From a virus, in IMG/VR virus record IMGVR_UViG_3300046506_000165, positions 1-43,164 of that record: a stretch of DNA of 43,164 nucleotides. One strand, 5' to 3'. Under the pieces are notes generated by a model. The model was not told where the DNA came from. It did not search any database and saw nothing but the letters and a program-made list of their open reading frames with translations. This document shows, piece by piece, positions 28,949-37,453 of this stretch (within the stretch, counting starts at the first letter, position 1; each line of letters starts with the position of its first letter). The translations under genes were made by a program, and so were the position numbers.

Positions 28949-30354
28949 ACGCTACCACATATCTCACCAATCCCGCGCTGCACGACTTTTGGGAGCAGGT
29001 TTTCCTCGGACAGGCAGACATTGCAGTTCTTCACGGCGGCCGGTCCAGTTCGAAGACCCGCGACACGGCTTGCCAGTTGGTTCGCCTGGTCGACCACATC
29101 AGCGTCAGAATGCGGGTGCTTTGCATCCGGCGCTTCCAGAACCGCATCAATGATTCGGTCTACACGGAACTTAAGTGGGCGATTGCTCACCTAGGCCTTG
29201 GCGATCAGTACGATATTCAGAAGACCACGATCATCCACAAGGTGACCGGGTCTGAATTCATATTCTACGGCATCGAACGAAACCTTGAGGATATCAAGGG
29301 AACGTCCGACGTCGATATCCTCTGGGTAGAAGAGGCGGAAAAGCTTACCGAAGACCAATGGACGGTTATCGGGCCGACGATCCGCAAGGAAGATAGCCTA
29401 GCGATCCTGCTCTTCAACCCGAAGTTCGTCACCGATTATGTGTGGCAGAGCTTCGTGATCAACGTGCCACCGCACTGCGTGGTTCGGAAGATCGATTATA
29501 CGGAAAATCCGTTTCTCTCGCAGAAGGCATTGCGCGACATCGCGGCGATGCAGGAGCGAAGCCCGGAGACATTCGAGCACGTCTATGGTGGCGTGCCTCT
29601 CGGGGATAGCGAGCTTTCGATCTTCAAGCGCCGTTGGCTGGACGCCTGCGTTGACGCCCATAAGGTTCTGAAGATCGAACTGACAGGCCGCAACATCATC
29701 GGCTTCGACCCTGCCGACGACGGCGAGGACAAGAGCGCGACGGCCGATAAGATTAGCGGCATCTTCGTCGATGCGGACGACTGGTCTTCGGACAAAGACG
29801 AGCTCGTCCAGAACGCCAAGCGGGTATGGGCCAAGGCAAAGAACGCTGGCGCGATGGTTTCCTACGACACGATCGGCGTCGGTGCCTTCGTCGGTGGATA
29901 TATCGATGAGCAGAACGAGGTCAACGGGGCGAAGGTAAAGCACTATGCGTTCCACGCCGGTGGAAGCGTGATGGACGGTGACAAGCCAAGCGACCCCTTC
30001 AACAAGAACAGCCCTTTGAACAAGGACGAGTATCTGAATCTGAAGTCTCAGGCTTGGGCGAATACCGCCCGGCGCGCGATGTTGACGTTCAACGCCGTGA
30101 CCAGGGGGCAGCCGATTAAGCCAGAGGACGTTCTGTCATTCTCGTCCGCCATTGAGGCCAAGAAGCTGGACGCGCTGTTTACTGAGCTCTGCGTGCCTTG
30201 GTGGGTCGAGACAGAAGGCAAAAAGCGGGTTGTTCCGAAGGCGAAGCTGAAGAAGGACTTAGGTGTCAAGTCTCACAACTTGGCCGATGCTGTGATTGCT
30301 GCCGACAACGTGCATATCACCGGATCGACCTACACGCTGGAACACATAAGGTAA
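28915..30354 (+). CDS. terL: terminase large subunit
   Basis: This 479-residue protein has a Walker A motif at 41-48 (GGRSSSKT), Walker B with catalytic Glu near 135-142 (ILWVEEAEKL) and the C-terminal nuclease residues in GFDPADDG (about 263-270), SYDTIGVGAF and SHNLADAVIAAD. It belongs to the Terminase_3/PBSX-like group. It is the ATPase and nuclease motor that packages DNA through the portal. Length is normal. Confidence 0.95.
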   Translation: MAGSAAQRKELDATTYLTNPALHDFWEQVFLGQADIAVLHGGRSSSKTRDTACQLVRLVDHISVRMRVLCIRRFQNRINDSVYTELKWAIAHLGLGDQYDIQKTTIIHKVTGSEFIFYGIERNLEDIKGTSDVDILWVEEAEKLTEDQWTVIGPTIRKEDSLAILLFNPKFVTDYVWQSFVINVPPHCVVRKIDYTENPFLSQKALRDIAAMQERSPETFEHVYGGVPLGDSELSIFKRRWLDACVDAHKVLKIELTGRNIIGFDPADDGEDKSATADKISGIFVDADDWSSDKDELVQNAKRVWAKAKNAGAMVSYDTIGVGAFVGGYIDEQNEVNGAKVKHYAFHAGGSVMDGDKPSDPFNKNSPLNKDEYLNLKSQAWANTARRAMLTFNAVTRGQPIKPEDVLSFSSAIEAKKLDALFTELCVPWWVETEGKKRVVPKAKLKKDLGVKSHNLADAVIAADNVHITGSTYTLEHIR

Positions 30355-30357
30355 CCC

Positions 30358-30510
30358 ATGGCCTGCTCTTCCTGCGAAAAGCGCCGGCAGATGCTCGCTG
30401 CTGCCAAGAAGAACGCCGGCGTCGTCGGCGTGATCAAGGCTCTACCGTCGATCGTTCGCGACACGGTGAAAAACCCGCCAAATATCAGAAGAGTGAAGCG
30501 CAATGGGTGA
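30358..30510 (+). CDS. 50-residue CxxC protein between terL and portal
   Basis: The frame begins 4 bases after terL and overlaps the portal start by 8 bp. It encodes a basic peptide with an N-terminal CSSC motif (MACSSCEKRRQMLAAAKKNA). Similar very short CxxC proteins often sit at this position in phage packaging clusters. It is easily missed because of its size. Function unknown. Confidence 0.6.
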   Translation: MACSSCEKRRQMLAAAKKNAGVVGVIKALPSIVRDTVKNPPNIRRVKRNG

Positions 30511-32326
30511 TGTGATCAAGTTCAGGGGGGTAACGGACAGCTTAAGCTCGCTCGTCGCCGGCCTTGGTGATCCCCAGCGCGACAAGATGGCAACGACATC
30601 CTATGGGTTTCAGTTGCTTGATGACCTTCAGATATTCAACATCTATCGCTCGAACTGGCTCGGCCGCAAGATGGTCGAAATCCCGGCCATGGACGCGGTG
30701 CGCAAGGGCCGTGATTGGCAGGCCCAGCAAGACCAGATCGAACTGATCGAAGCGGAAGAAAATCGCCTCGGCTTTTGGGTCAAGCTCCTTGAGGCCAAGA
30801 TCAAGGCTCGGCTCTGGGGTGGCGCTGCTATCTATATTGGAACCGGCGATGCCAACCTTATGGAGCCGCTTGATCCGGGTAGGGTTGGACGCGGCGGGAT
30901 CAAGTATCTGACTGTTCTCACGCGCCGTGATGTCATGGCCGGAGAGATCAGCCAGGACGCGACATCGCCGTTCTATGGCAAGCCGGCCTATTACCAGATC
31001 ACGGGCGAGACAGCGATGGTGAAGATCCATCCATCTCGCTTCGCTATTTTTGTCGGCGCTCCCCATTCCGACCCCTACTTGGCTATTTCCGATACGCGCG
31101 GCTGGGGCGATAGCATTCTGGAAAGCGTTTATTCGGCGATGAAGAACGCCGACGCGACGGCAGCCAACATCGCCAGCCTTGTATTTGAGGCCAATGTTGA
31201 TGTCTTCCGCATTCCGGATTTCATGTCGAGCCTGTCAGACCCTGAATATCGCAATAGATTGCTCGAAAGGTTCGGCCTGGCAGCGACAGCAAAGGGCATC
31301 AACAAGTCGCTGATCCTCGACAAGGAAGAGGAATACGAGCGCAAGCAGGTGACTTTCGCCACGCTTCCCGATGTCATGCAGAGCTTCTTACAGATGGCAG
31401 CGGGCGCCGCCGATATTCCGGTTACACGCCTCCTCGGCCAGTCTCCAGCCGGGATGAGCGCTACCGGCGACGGCGACATGAACAATTACTATGACCGAGT
31501 GTCATCTATCCAGGGCTTGGAAATGACACCGGCCCTCTACCTTCTGGATGAGTGCCTTATTCGCTCCGCCCTTGGCAGCCGACCGCCGGAAATCTTCTTT
31601 TCCTGGTCTCCGCTCAAGCAGATGACCGAGAAGGAGCTGGCTGAGATCGGCAAAATGAATGCCGAGACGGCGCAGCTCCTTCAAACATCCGGCCTGTTCA
31701 TGGCTCAGGAGCTTCGGGATGTCGTTTCGAACCAGTTTGTGGAATCTGGCTTCTATCCGGGCCTTGACCAAGTGGTTTCTGACACGGATGCAGCCGGCAA
31801 ATTTGACCTTGGGCAAGAGGCCGATCAGGAGCAGACCCAGCCGCAGCAGACAGCCGACGCCGCTCCACGGTCGCTCTACGTCAGCCGCAAGGTGACAAAC
31901 GCAGCCGAGATCATCGCATGGGCCAAGGGACAAGGTTTCGCTACGACGCTGCCCACCACCGACCTTCATGTGACGGTGATGTATTCACCCACGGCGGTCG
32001 ACTGGATGCAGGCAGGACAGGATAGCTGGAACGCTGATGGAACTCTCATCATCCCGCCCGGTGGTCCGCGCGTCGTCTCTCAGTTCGGTCAAGGTGCCAT
32101 CGTGCTTGAATTCTCCTCCGCCGCGCTATCCTGGCGCCATGAGGAGCTGAAGCGCATCGGCGCTGAGCCGACATATCCGGAATATGCGCCGCATATCACG
32201 ATCACATACGAGCCCGGCGACGTCGATGTCGACAAGGTCGAGCCGTACCGCGGCAAAATCAATCTCGGGATCGAGATCTTCGCCGAGTTGACGCCAGATT
32301 GGGCCGAAGGAGTGACAGAGGAGTGA
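30503..32326 (+). CDS. portal protein (DUF1073) with C-terminal Acb1-like 2H phosphodiesterase domain
   Basis: Residues 1-430 match DUF1073 portals (YRSNWLGRKMVEIPAMDAVR; RLWGGAAIYIG; GMSATGDGDMNNYYDRV). After a Gln/Asp-rich linker (435-455) comes a domain of about 145 residues with two H-x-T motifs, H489-V-T491 (LHVTVMYS) and H564-I-T566 (HITITYE), spaced as in 2H phosphoesterases. This pairing is known for Acb1-type anti-CBASS proteins, which hydrolyse the cyclic nucleotides that trigger CBASS defence. The portal part forms the DNA channel; the 2H part may act in the cell after synthesis. Activity is inferred. Confidence 0.9.
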   Translation: MGDVIKFRGVTDSLSSLVAGLGDPQRDKMATTSYGFQLLDDLQIFNIYRSNWLGRKMVEIPAMDAVRKGRDWQAQQDQIELIEAEENRLGFWVKLLEAKIKARLWGGAAIYIGTGDANLMEPLDPGRVGRGGIKYLTVLTRRDVMAGEISQDATSPFYGKPAYYQITGETAMVKIHPSRFAIFVGAPHSDPYLAISDTRGWGDSILESVYSAMKNADATAANIASLVFEANVDVFRIPDFMSSLSDPEYRNRLLERFGLAATAKGINKSLILDKEEEYERKQVTFATLPDVMQSFLQMAAGAADIPVTRLLGQSPAGMSATGDGDMNNYYDRVSSIQGLEMTPALYLLDECLIRSALGSRPPEIFFSWSPLKQMTEKELAEIGKMNAETAQLLQTSGLFMAQELRDVVSNQFVESGFYPGLDQVVSDTDAAGKFDLGQEADQEQTQPQQTADAAPRSLYVSRKVTNAAEIIAWAKGQGFATTLPTTDLHVTVMYSPTAVDWMQAGQDSWNADGTLIIPPGGPRVVSQFGQGAIVLEFSSAALSWRHEELKRIGAEPTYPEYAPHITITYEPGDVDVDKVEPYRGKINLGIEIFAELTPDWAEGVTEE

Positions 32327-33138
32327 TGCAAACCTATTCGATGGCCAAAATTTCCGGCCGGAAGAAGGGTGACCGCGTCATACTGCCACCGGTCAACGTC
32401 CGGCTCTCTGCGGAGAAGCAATACTATGCCGCTTTGCGGTTGATGCTGACACAGGCGGCCGCTGAGGTTCGCCAGGGCATCATCCCGAAGTATCAGAGCG
32501 AACAGGCGCAGAACCGCTTGCAGCGCTCATATCAGGCCGATGCGAGCAACGACTGGTTCATCACATTGAAGGCGCTGGTCAACCAATTGCAGCGGGTGGC
32601 GAGCGATACCGTCAATCGGATCCTGAACCTCGAGGCTGAACGGCACACCGACGCTTTCATGGCTTCGGCCAAAAGGTCGTTGGGGATCGATCTCAAGGCT
32701 GTCGTCAGGCAGGAAGACCTTGACGATTACATGCGGGCGGCGACGGCGCGGAATACCTCACTCATCACCAGCCTTGGCGATGATGTGGTCAAGCGGGTCG
32801 AGCAGACCGTCTACAGCAACAGCATCGCCGGAAATTCGGCTACGACACTGCGAAAGGCACTTCAAGAACAATTCGGGATCACCGATCGCCGCGCGAAGCT
32901 GATCGCCAGAGACCAGACGAGCAAGTTCAACGCCGATCTCAACAAGATCCGGCAGCAACAGGCCGGCGTGACCTCATATAGCTGGATGACAGCGCATGAC
33001 GAGAGAGTACGCCCTCTGCATCGATCGTTGGACGGCAAGACGTACAAATGGGGAGAGGCGACAGGCGCCGAACAAGGATTGCCACCAGGGCAGCCTATTC
33101 TTTGTCGGTGTGTCGCGCGCGGGATTGTCGAGTTCTGA
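32326..33138 (+). CDS. head morphogenesis protein (Mu F / SPP1 gp7 family)
   Basis: This 270-residue protein has the C-terminal signature of the Phage_Mu_F family: ITDRRAKLIARDQTSKFNAD, then SYSWMTAHDERVRPLHRSLD and a final LPPGQPILCRCVARGIVEF. These proteins are minor capsid components attached to the portal, sometimes ejected with DNA. ATG 32326 overlaps the portal stop (TGATG) behind a GAGGAG site. Length is typical. Confidence 0.88.
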   Translation: MQTYSMAKISGRKKGDRVILPPVNVRLSAEKQYYAALRLMLTQAAAEVRQGIIPKYQSEQAQNRLQRSYQADASNDWFITLKALVNQLQRVASDTVNRILNLEAERHTDAFMASAKRSLGIDLKAVVRQEDLDDYMRAATARNTSLITSLGDDVVKRVEQTVYSNSIAGNSATTLRKALQEQFGITDRRAKLIARDQTSKFNADLNKIRQQQAGVTSYSWMTAHDERVRPLHRSLDGKTYKWGEATGAEQGLPPGQPILCRCVARGIVEF

Positions 33139-33334
33139 TCAGTTGGCTCAGTTCGTCGCCTTCGTAGATGGTCGGATTGCTGGCCATTTCGATCGGAACC
33201 GTCTCTTGGGCTGCAAGCTCTTCGATACGGCGCTGAAGCGTTCGAACGGTCAGGGACAGCTCTTCGAGCTTGACGCCTTGGTCAAGGATCAGTTGTCGCA
33301 AGGCTCTAAATTGCTCGTCGGTCATGTCGACCAT
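33095..33334 (-). CDS. small reverse-strand coiled-coil protein in the head cluster
   Basis: This 79-residue frame (or 76 from ATG 33325) encodes a convincing coiled coil (TDEQFRALRQLILDQGVKLE, ELSLTVRTLQRRIEELAAQE) followed by a polar tail. It lies reversed between the head-morphogenesis gene, whose 3' end it overlaps by 44 bp, and the SGNH gene. No clear ribosome site or promoter was found. It could be a moron-type regulator or accessory gene. Confidence 0.5.
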   Translation of the reverse strand: MVDMTDEQFRALRQLILDQGVKLEELSLTVRTLQRRIEELAAQETVPIEMASNPTIYEGDELSQLIRTRQSRARHTDKE

Positions 33335-33399
33335 CTAAACGAACGCAAGGGTATCTGTCCATGACTGCGAATGAAGGATATAGCGCGGTGGTCTGGTAG

Positions 33400-35829
33400 A
33401 TGCTCGTCAAGACCGTCACGACCGTTGTCACCACAGATAGCACCGGCAAGCCAGTGGATGCGATCCCAGTGCGCAATGCGGTAGCAGGGGAGACGGATGC
33501 TGCAGGCCGACCGATAACTCCTATTGCGATTACTGAGGATCCTTCAGGGGTTCCAATTCGTGTGGTGGTTGGCAACGCGGCGCAGAACAGTGCGGGGCAG
33601 TGGGTCGATAGTATCCCGATCCAAGGAGGCCAGCCGGCCATCGGGGAAACGATTGGGATCGTTGGCAATCGCTTCCAAGTCGCAACAGCCGTTGGAACCA
33701 TTCAGCAGAACGCAACATTTCGTCGCGTCCATTACGCTCATCCTCTTGCCGCGATCACTGATCTCCAGTGTGTCGATAGTGCATGGTATATTTCGGACGG
33801 TACTCTTCAACCAACGGCCGCGTCCTCGCGAACAATCAAACGATATATTGAATATCCAGATGGCGTGTTCCATCAGGTTCTTTGGTCCGGTTCTGGTTCC
33901 AAACTGATAGACACCGGATCTTTCAAGTCCGATGTTGTGCTTTCATCGGTCACTGGATTGCCTCTTGTGATCGCGTCTGGCGCGAAGTTTGCCGAGCGCA
34001 CTGTAAACCTGAACGCGGCGGTAACGAGCTTCCCGTTGATCGAAATGCCGGCTGCTCATGACGTTCTTGGTCTTGAGGACGGCGGCACAGGCACGACAGA
34101 CTTAGGCAACTCGGGGACGATTTCTCCGGGTACTGGTGTTAACTCATTCGGATCTGTCGCGATCGTCGGGACAATTGCCAAAGGTCAGTCTGGCGCCTCC
34201 GCAAAGAGCTACGTCCTCGTCGGCGATAGCATCATGTTTGGCCAAGGCGATGTCTCCAGTGTTGGCCCCAAGGGCGGCAGTGGTTGGGGCGCTCGCCTGC
34301 TCGATGCGACTGCCGTGCCGTACCTTAAGATAGCTAAAAAGGGTCAAGGGGCTCAGCACTTTGCAGGGGCAACCGCTAGCATCACAGCGCTGCTCTCTCT
34401 CATTTCTTACTCTGATGTGGTCTGCGAGCACGGTGTGAACGATCTACGTCTTGGTCGCACCGCAGCGCAGATCCTCACAGACCAGCAAACCATCTATGGC
34501 CTGTTTGGGACGGCCAATATTTTCCAAGCCACCATTACTCCTCGCACCGAAAGCACGAGTGGAAACTATACCTCTGTCGCGGACCAGACACCGAAGACGG
34601 ACGGCAACATGGCCGACCTAACACCGCTTAACACATCGATACGGGCTACCCCGGCCAATGTTGACAGCGTGCTTGAAGTAGCGGACGCGGCTATGTCTGC
34701 CAGAAACAGCAACGTTTGGAGCGGACCATTCCCGCCCGTCCTCGACGGCACGCATCCGACATCAGCGAAGGCGGCTGCAATGGCTGCTTCCCTCAGTCTC
34801 AACATAATCCAAGCTCTTCCGGGCGCTGTGGGAAGCTTGGCTTTCACGGGTGCTGGCAACACCACGCTCGCCTTCTCATTCACACAGCCAACTATTGGCT
34901 CGAACCCGATAACTTATCTCGTCGAGTACAAGCGGATGATCGACAGTTCTTGGACGCAGTTCGTGACGGGCTCATCTGCCCTGACAGGCACAATTACCGG
35001 GCTGACCGCCAATACTAGCTATGATGTGCGCGTTACCCCGTCGAACAGCGCAGGCACTGGATCCGCTTCTACCATTACCCAGTCGACAATCGCGACTTTC
35101 CAGCCCCTCGATCTTGGGGCAAGCCTCGGCTACGCATGGGATACCAACGACACGGCCAAGGTTCTCGATACCTCTGGTACATTGACTCAGATGGGCGAGA
35201 AGTATTCAAGCAACGTCCTCGGCATTGGCGGCTCTCCAACCGTCATCACCAATGGCGGGCAAACTGGTAACAAGCGTGTGATCGATTTCCCCGCTGGGAC
35301 CTACCTGAAGGGAAGCTCGTTCCAAGGTATTCTTGATATCCCAGACGGGTCGACGGCTACCTCACAGTTCACAGTGGTCGAAGCCGGCAAGATGCAGGCT
35401 GGCGTCACAAACCGGCTTAGCTTCTGGGGTACCGCTGGCGCCGCTACGCTGGCTAGCTTCTCATTCCGAGCCACTACGACAAACCGTGGCCCTTCTATTA
35501 TTGAAGTGAACAGCCGAGCTGCCGTAACCGCGTTCCAAACGGCTGTTGAGACGGCAAACTATCATGTTTTCACCACGATCAAGAACGGCACAAGCATCAT
35601 ATTCAGAGTTGACGGTGTGCAGGTAGCGACAGCCTCACTCGTCGGCGATGGTAGCTGGAACTTCAACGACTTCTATATTGGCACATCTTCCGGAGCAGCT
35701 ACGCCAGGCACGCCAGCGACGGTCTTCCCGCCGGACGCATACTCAGGCCTCGTTATTGCCCGCACTGCACTAACCGGTGTGGATCTTACGAACATCGAAG
35801 CGTGGGTCGGCGCGACAGCCGGTCTTTGA
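33400..35829 (+). CDS. SGNH/GDSL-hydrolase adhesin with FnIII and lectin-like domains
   Basis: This 809-residue protein has a beta-rich N-terminal region (1-250), an SGNH hydrolase domain (about 265-470) and an FnIII domain (about 473-562, ITGLTANTSYDVRVTP). A C-terminal jelly-roll/LamG-like region follows (about 570-809). Catalytic blocks are visible: GDS at 275-277 with nucleophile S277, G-V-N-D at 345-348, and D449 with H452 in DGTHP. Such enzymes remove O-acetyl groups from polysaccharides. It lies between head genes rather than with the fibres, so it may be a capsid-borne or displaced receptor-binding esterase. Confidence 0.8.
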   Translation: MLVKTVTTVVTTDSTGKPVDAIPVRNAVAGETDAAGRPITPIAITEDPSGVPIRVVVGNAAQNSAGQWVDSIPIQGGQPAIGETIGIVGNRFQVATAVGTIQQNATFRRVHYAHPLAAITDLQCVDSAWYISDGTLQPTAASSRTIKRYIEYPDGVFHQVLWSGSGSKLIDTGSFKSDVVLSSVTGLPLVIASGAKFAERTVNLNAAVTSFPLIEMPAAHDVLGLEDGGTGTTDLGNSGTISPGTGVNSFGSVAIVGTIAKGQSGASAKSYVLVGDSIMFGQGDVSSVGPKGGSGWGARLLDATAVPYLKIAKKGQGAQHFAGATASITALLSLISYSDVVCEHGVNDLRLGRTAAQILTDQQTIYGLFGTANIFQATITPRTESTSGNYTSVADQTPKTDGNMADLTPLNTSIRATPANVDSVLEVADAAMSARNSNVWSGPFPPVLDGTHPTSAKAAAMAASLSLNIIQALPGAVGSLAFTGAGNTTLAFSFTQPTIGSNPITYLVEYKRMIDSSWTQFVTGSSALTGTITGLTANTSYDVRVTPSNSAGTGSASTITQSTIATFQPLDLGASLGYAWDTNDTAKVLDTSGTLTQMGEKYSSNVLGIGGSPTVITNGGQTGNKRVIDFPAGTYLKGSSFQGILDIPDGSTATSQFTVVEAGKMQAGVTNRLSFWGTAGAATLASFSFRATTTNRGPSIIEVNSRAAVTAFQTAVETANYHVFTTIKNGTSIIFRVDGVQVATASLVGDGSWNFNDFYIGTSSGAATPGTPATVFPPDAYSGLVIARTALTGVDLTNIEAWVGATAGL

Positions 35830-35846
35830 CGGGCAGGAGGTTATCC

Positions 35847-37001
35847 ATGCAATTCACTGATAAGCTGACGCTCGACGGAGCAATTCGTCGGACGGCTGAC
35901 GGCTACGGTGTGGTTTCGGCCAAGGTTGCCCGCGCAGGCAATGTTCAGGTTTACCTTGGCTCTGAAGTCGGGGCGAACGACAAAGCCACGGTGCGCGTCT
36001 ACCGGCCCGAAAGCGAGGTGTTCAAGAAGGACGCTATTGCGAGCTACGCCGGCGTGCCGGTAACGGTTGGTCATCCTAAGAACGGCGTATCTGCCGACAC
36101 ATGGAAGGACTTGGCCGTCGGAGAGGTCGGAGATGACGTTCTTCGCGATGGCGAGTTCGTCCGCGTCCCGATGATGCTTCGCGATGCCAGAGCCATCAAG
36201 ACGGTCGAGGACGGTGTCCGTGAGCTTTCTATGGGCTACAGCGCCGAAGTCACGTTCTCGGATGGTGAGACGCCATCGGGCGAGCGTTACGACGCCATCA
36301 TGTCCGATTTCAAGATGAATCACGTCGCGATCGTCGGTAAGGCGCGCGGCGGCGAAGAACTTCGCATCGGTGACGGTGCGGATAAGTGGGGCGCTAGTCC
36401 CGTCAACCTCCAGACAGCAGACGAAAGGACAAGCCCCATGGCTGACAATCTGCGTAAAATGCTGGTCGATGGCTTGCAGGTCGAGACGACCGATGCAGGC
36501 GCAGCGGCCATTGAAAAGCTGATGAAGGACCTTCAGTCCTCGGCGGCCAAGTTCTCCGACGCCGAAACCACGCACAAGGCAGCTATCGCCGCCAAGGACG
36601 AGGAAATTGGCACTCTCAAGGCTGAAAACCAGAAGCTGAAGGACGCAACTCCCAAGCCGGCTGATCTCGACAAGCTGGTTGCCGATCGCGCTACCCTGGT
36701 CACCACGATCAAGGCCATCGACAGCAAGATCGAAGTGTCGGGCGTATCCGATAGCGATCTGCGCCGCGCCGCCGTCAAATCCAAGCTCGGCGACGAGATG
36801 GTCAAGGACGCCTCCGACGCGGAAATCACCGGCATGTTCAAGGCGATCGCCAAGGACGTGAAGACGGCCGATCCGTTCGCCACCGTCGTCAAGGACGGCC
36901 TGAAGCAGGCCGACCCGAGCAATTCCAACGCCGCTCACGCCTCCATGGTCACTGATATGTCCACGGCATGGATGGGCAACCAGAACAAGGGAGCCGTCTA
37001 A
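35847..37001 (+). CDS. DUF2213 protein: prohead protease with scaffold-like C-terminus
   Basis: This 384-residue protein starts at ATG 35847 behind AGGAGG. Residues 1-185 match DUF2213 (VYRPESEVFKKDAIASYAGV, PVTVGHPKNGVSADTWKDLA, ELSMGYSAEVTF, MNHVAIVGKARGG). The C-terminal half is a long charged coiled coil typical of scaffolds. An internal ATG at 36438 (residue 198) has AAAGGA eight bases upstream, so a separate 187-residue scaffold could be made from the same frame, as with lambda C/Nu3. It precedes the decoration and capsid genes. Confidence 0.75.
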   Translation: MQFTDKLTLDGAIRRTADGYGVVSAKVARAGNVQVYLGSEVGANDKATVRVYRPESEVFKKDAIASYAGVPVTVGHPKNGVSADTWKDLAVGEVGDDVLRDGEFVRVPMMLRDARAIKTVEDGVRELSMGYSAEVTFSDGETPSGERYDAIMSDFKMNHVAIVGKARGGEELRIGDGADKWGASPVNLQTADERTSPMADNLRKMLVDGLQVETTDAGAAAIEKLMKDLQSSAAKFSDAETTHKAAIAAKDEEIGTLKAENQKLKDATPKPADLDKLVADRATLVTTIKAIDSKIEVSGVSDSDLRRAAVKSKLGDEMVKDASDAEITGMFKAIAKDVKTADPFATVVKDGLKQADPSNSNAAHASMVTDMSTAWMGNQNKGAV

Positions 37002-37438
37002 TGCCTGCTGTTCAGACCACTTACACTGCCCAGCATGCCCGCTGGGTTGAGGGCATGGTCCTCAACATGGAGCCGAACGTCATCGTCACCCGCGTTGCGG
37101 AAGACGTTGAAGGCATTGGCTTCGGCAAGGTCGGCGTGCAGGGCACTGCTGACAACCAGGTCGTGGACTCCGAAGCCACGGTCAAGTTCACCGGCATTGC
37201 CGTGCTCGATACGACGCAGCCCACCGGCAAGTACGAGCAGTATTCGAATGTCGCCCTGATGAAAAAGGGTGTCATCGTCGTACAGGCATCCGTCGCCGTC
37301 GCCGTCGGCGATCCGGTTTACTATGTGCCGGCCACCGGCGTCCTGACGAACGTCTCGACGTCTAACACCCTCATCGCGAACGCCCAGTGGGACACCAGCA
37401 CTTCCGGTGCTGCCCTCGCTGCCCTGCGTCTCGGCTAA
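37001..37438 (+). CDS. head decoration / structural cement protein
   Basis: This 145-residue protein starts at an ATG overlapping the upstream stop (TAATG). The pattern ARWVEGMVLNMEPNVIVTRV, then TGKYEQYSNVALMKKGVIVV and VAVAVGDPVYYVPATGVLTN, matches phage structural cement proteins that stabilise capsids. It lies directly before the major capsid gene, as usual for this group. Confidence 0.75.
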   Translation: MPAVQTTYTAQHARWVEGMVLNMEPNVIVTRVAEDVEGIGFGKVGVQGTADNQVVDSEATVKFTGIAVLDTTQPTGKYEQYSNVALMKKGVIVVQASVAVAVGDPVYYVPATGVLTNVSTSNTLIANAQWDTSTSGAALAALRLG

Positions 37439-37453
37439 GAAGGAGCGATCCCA

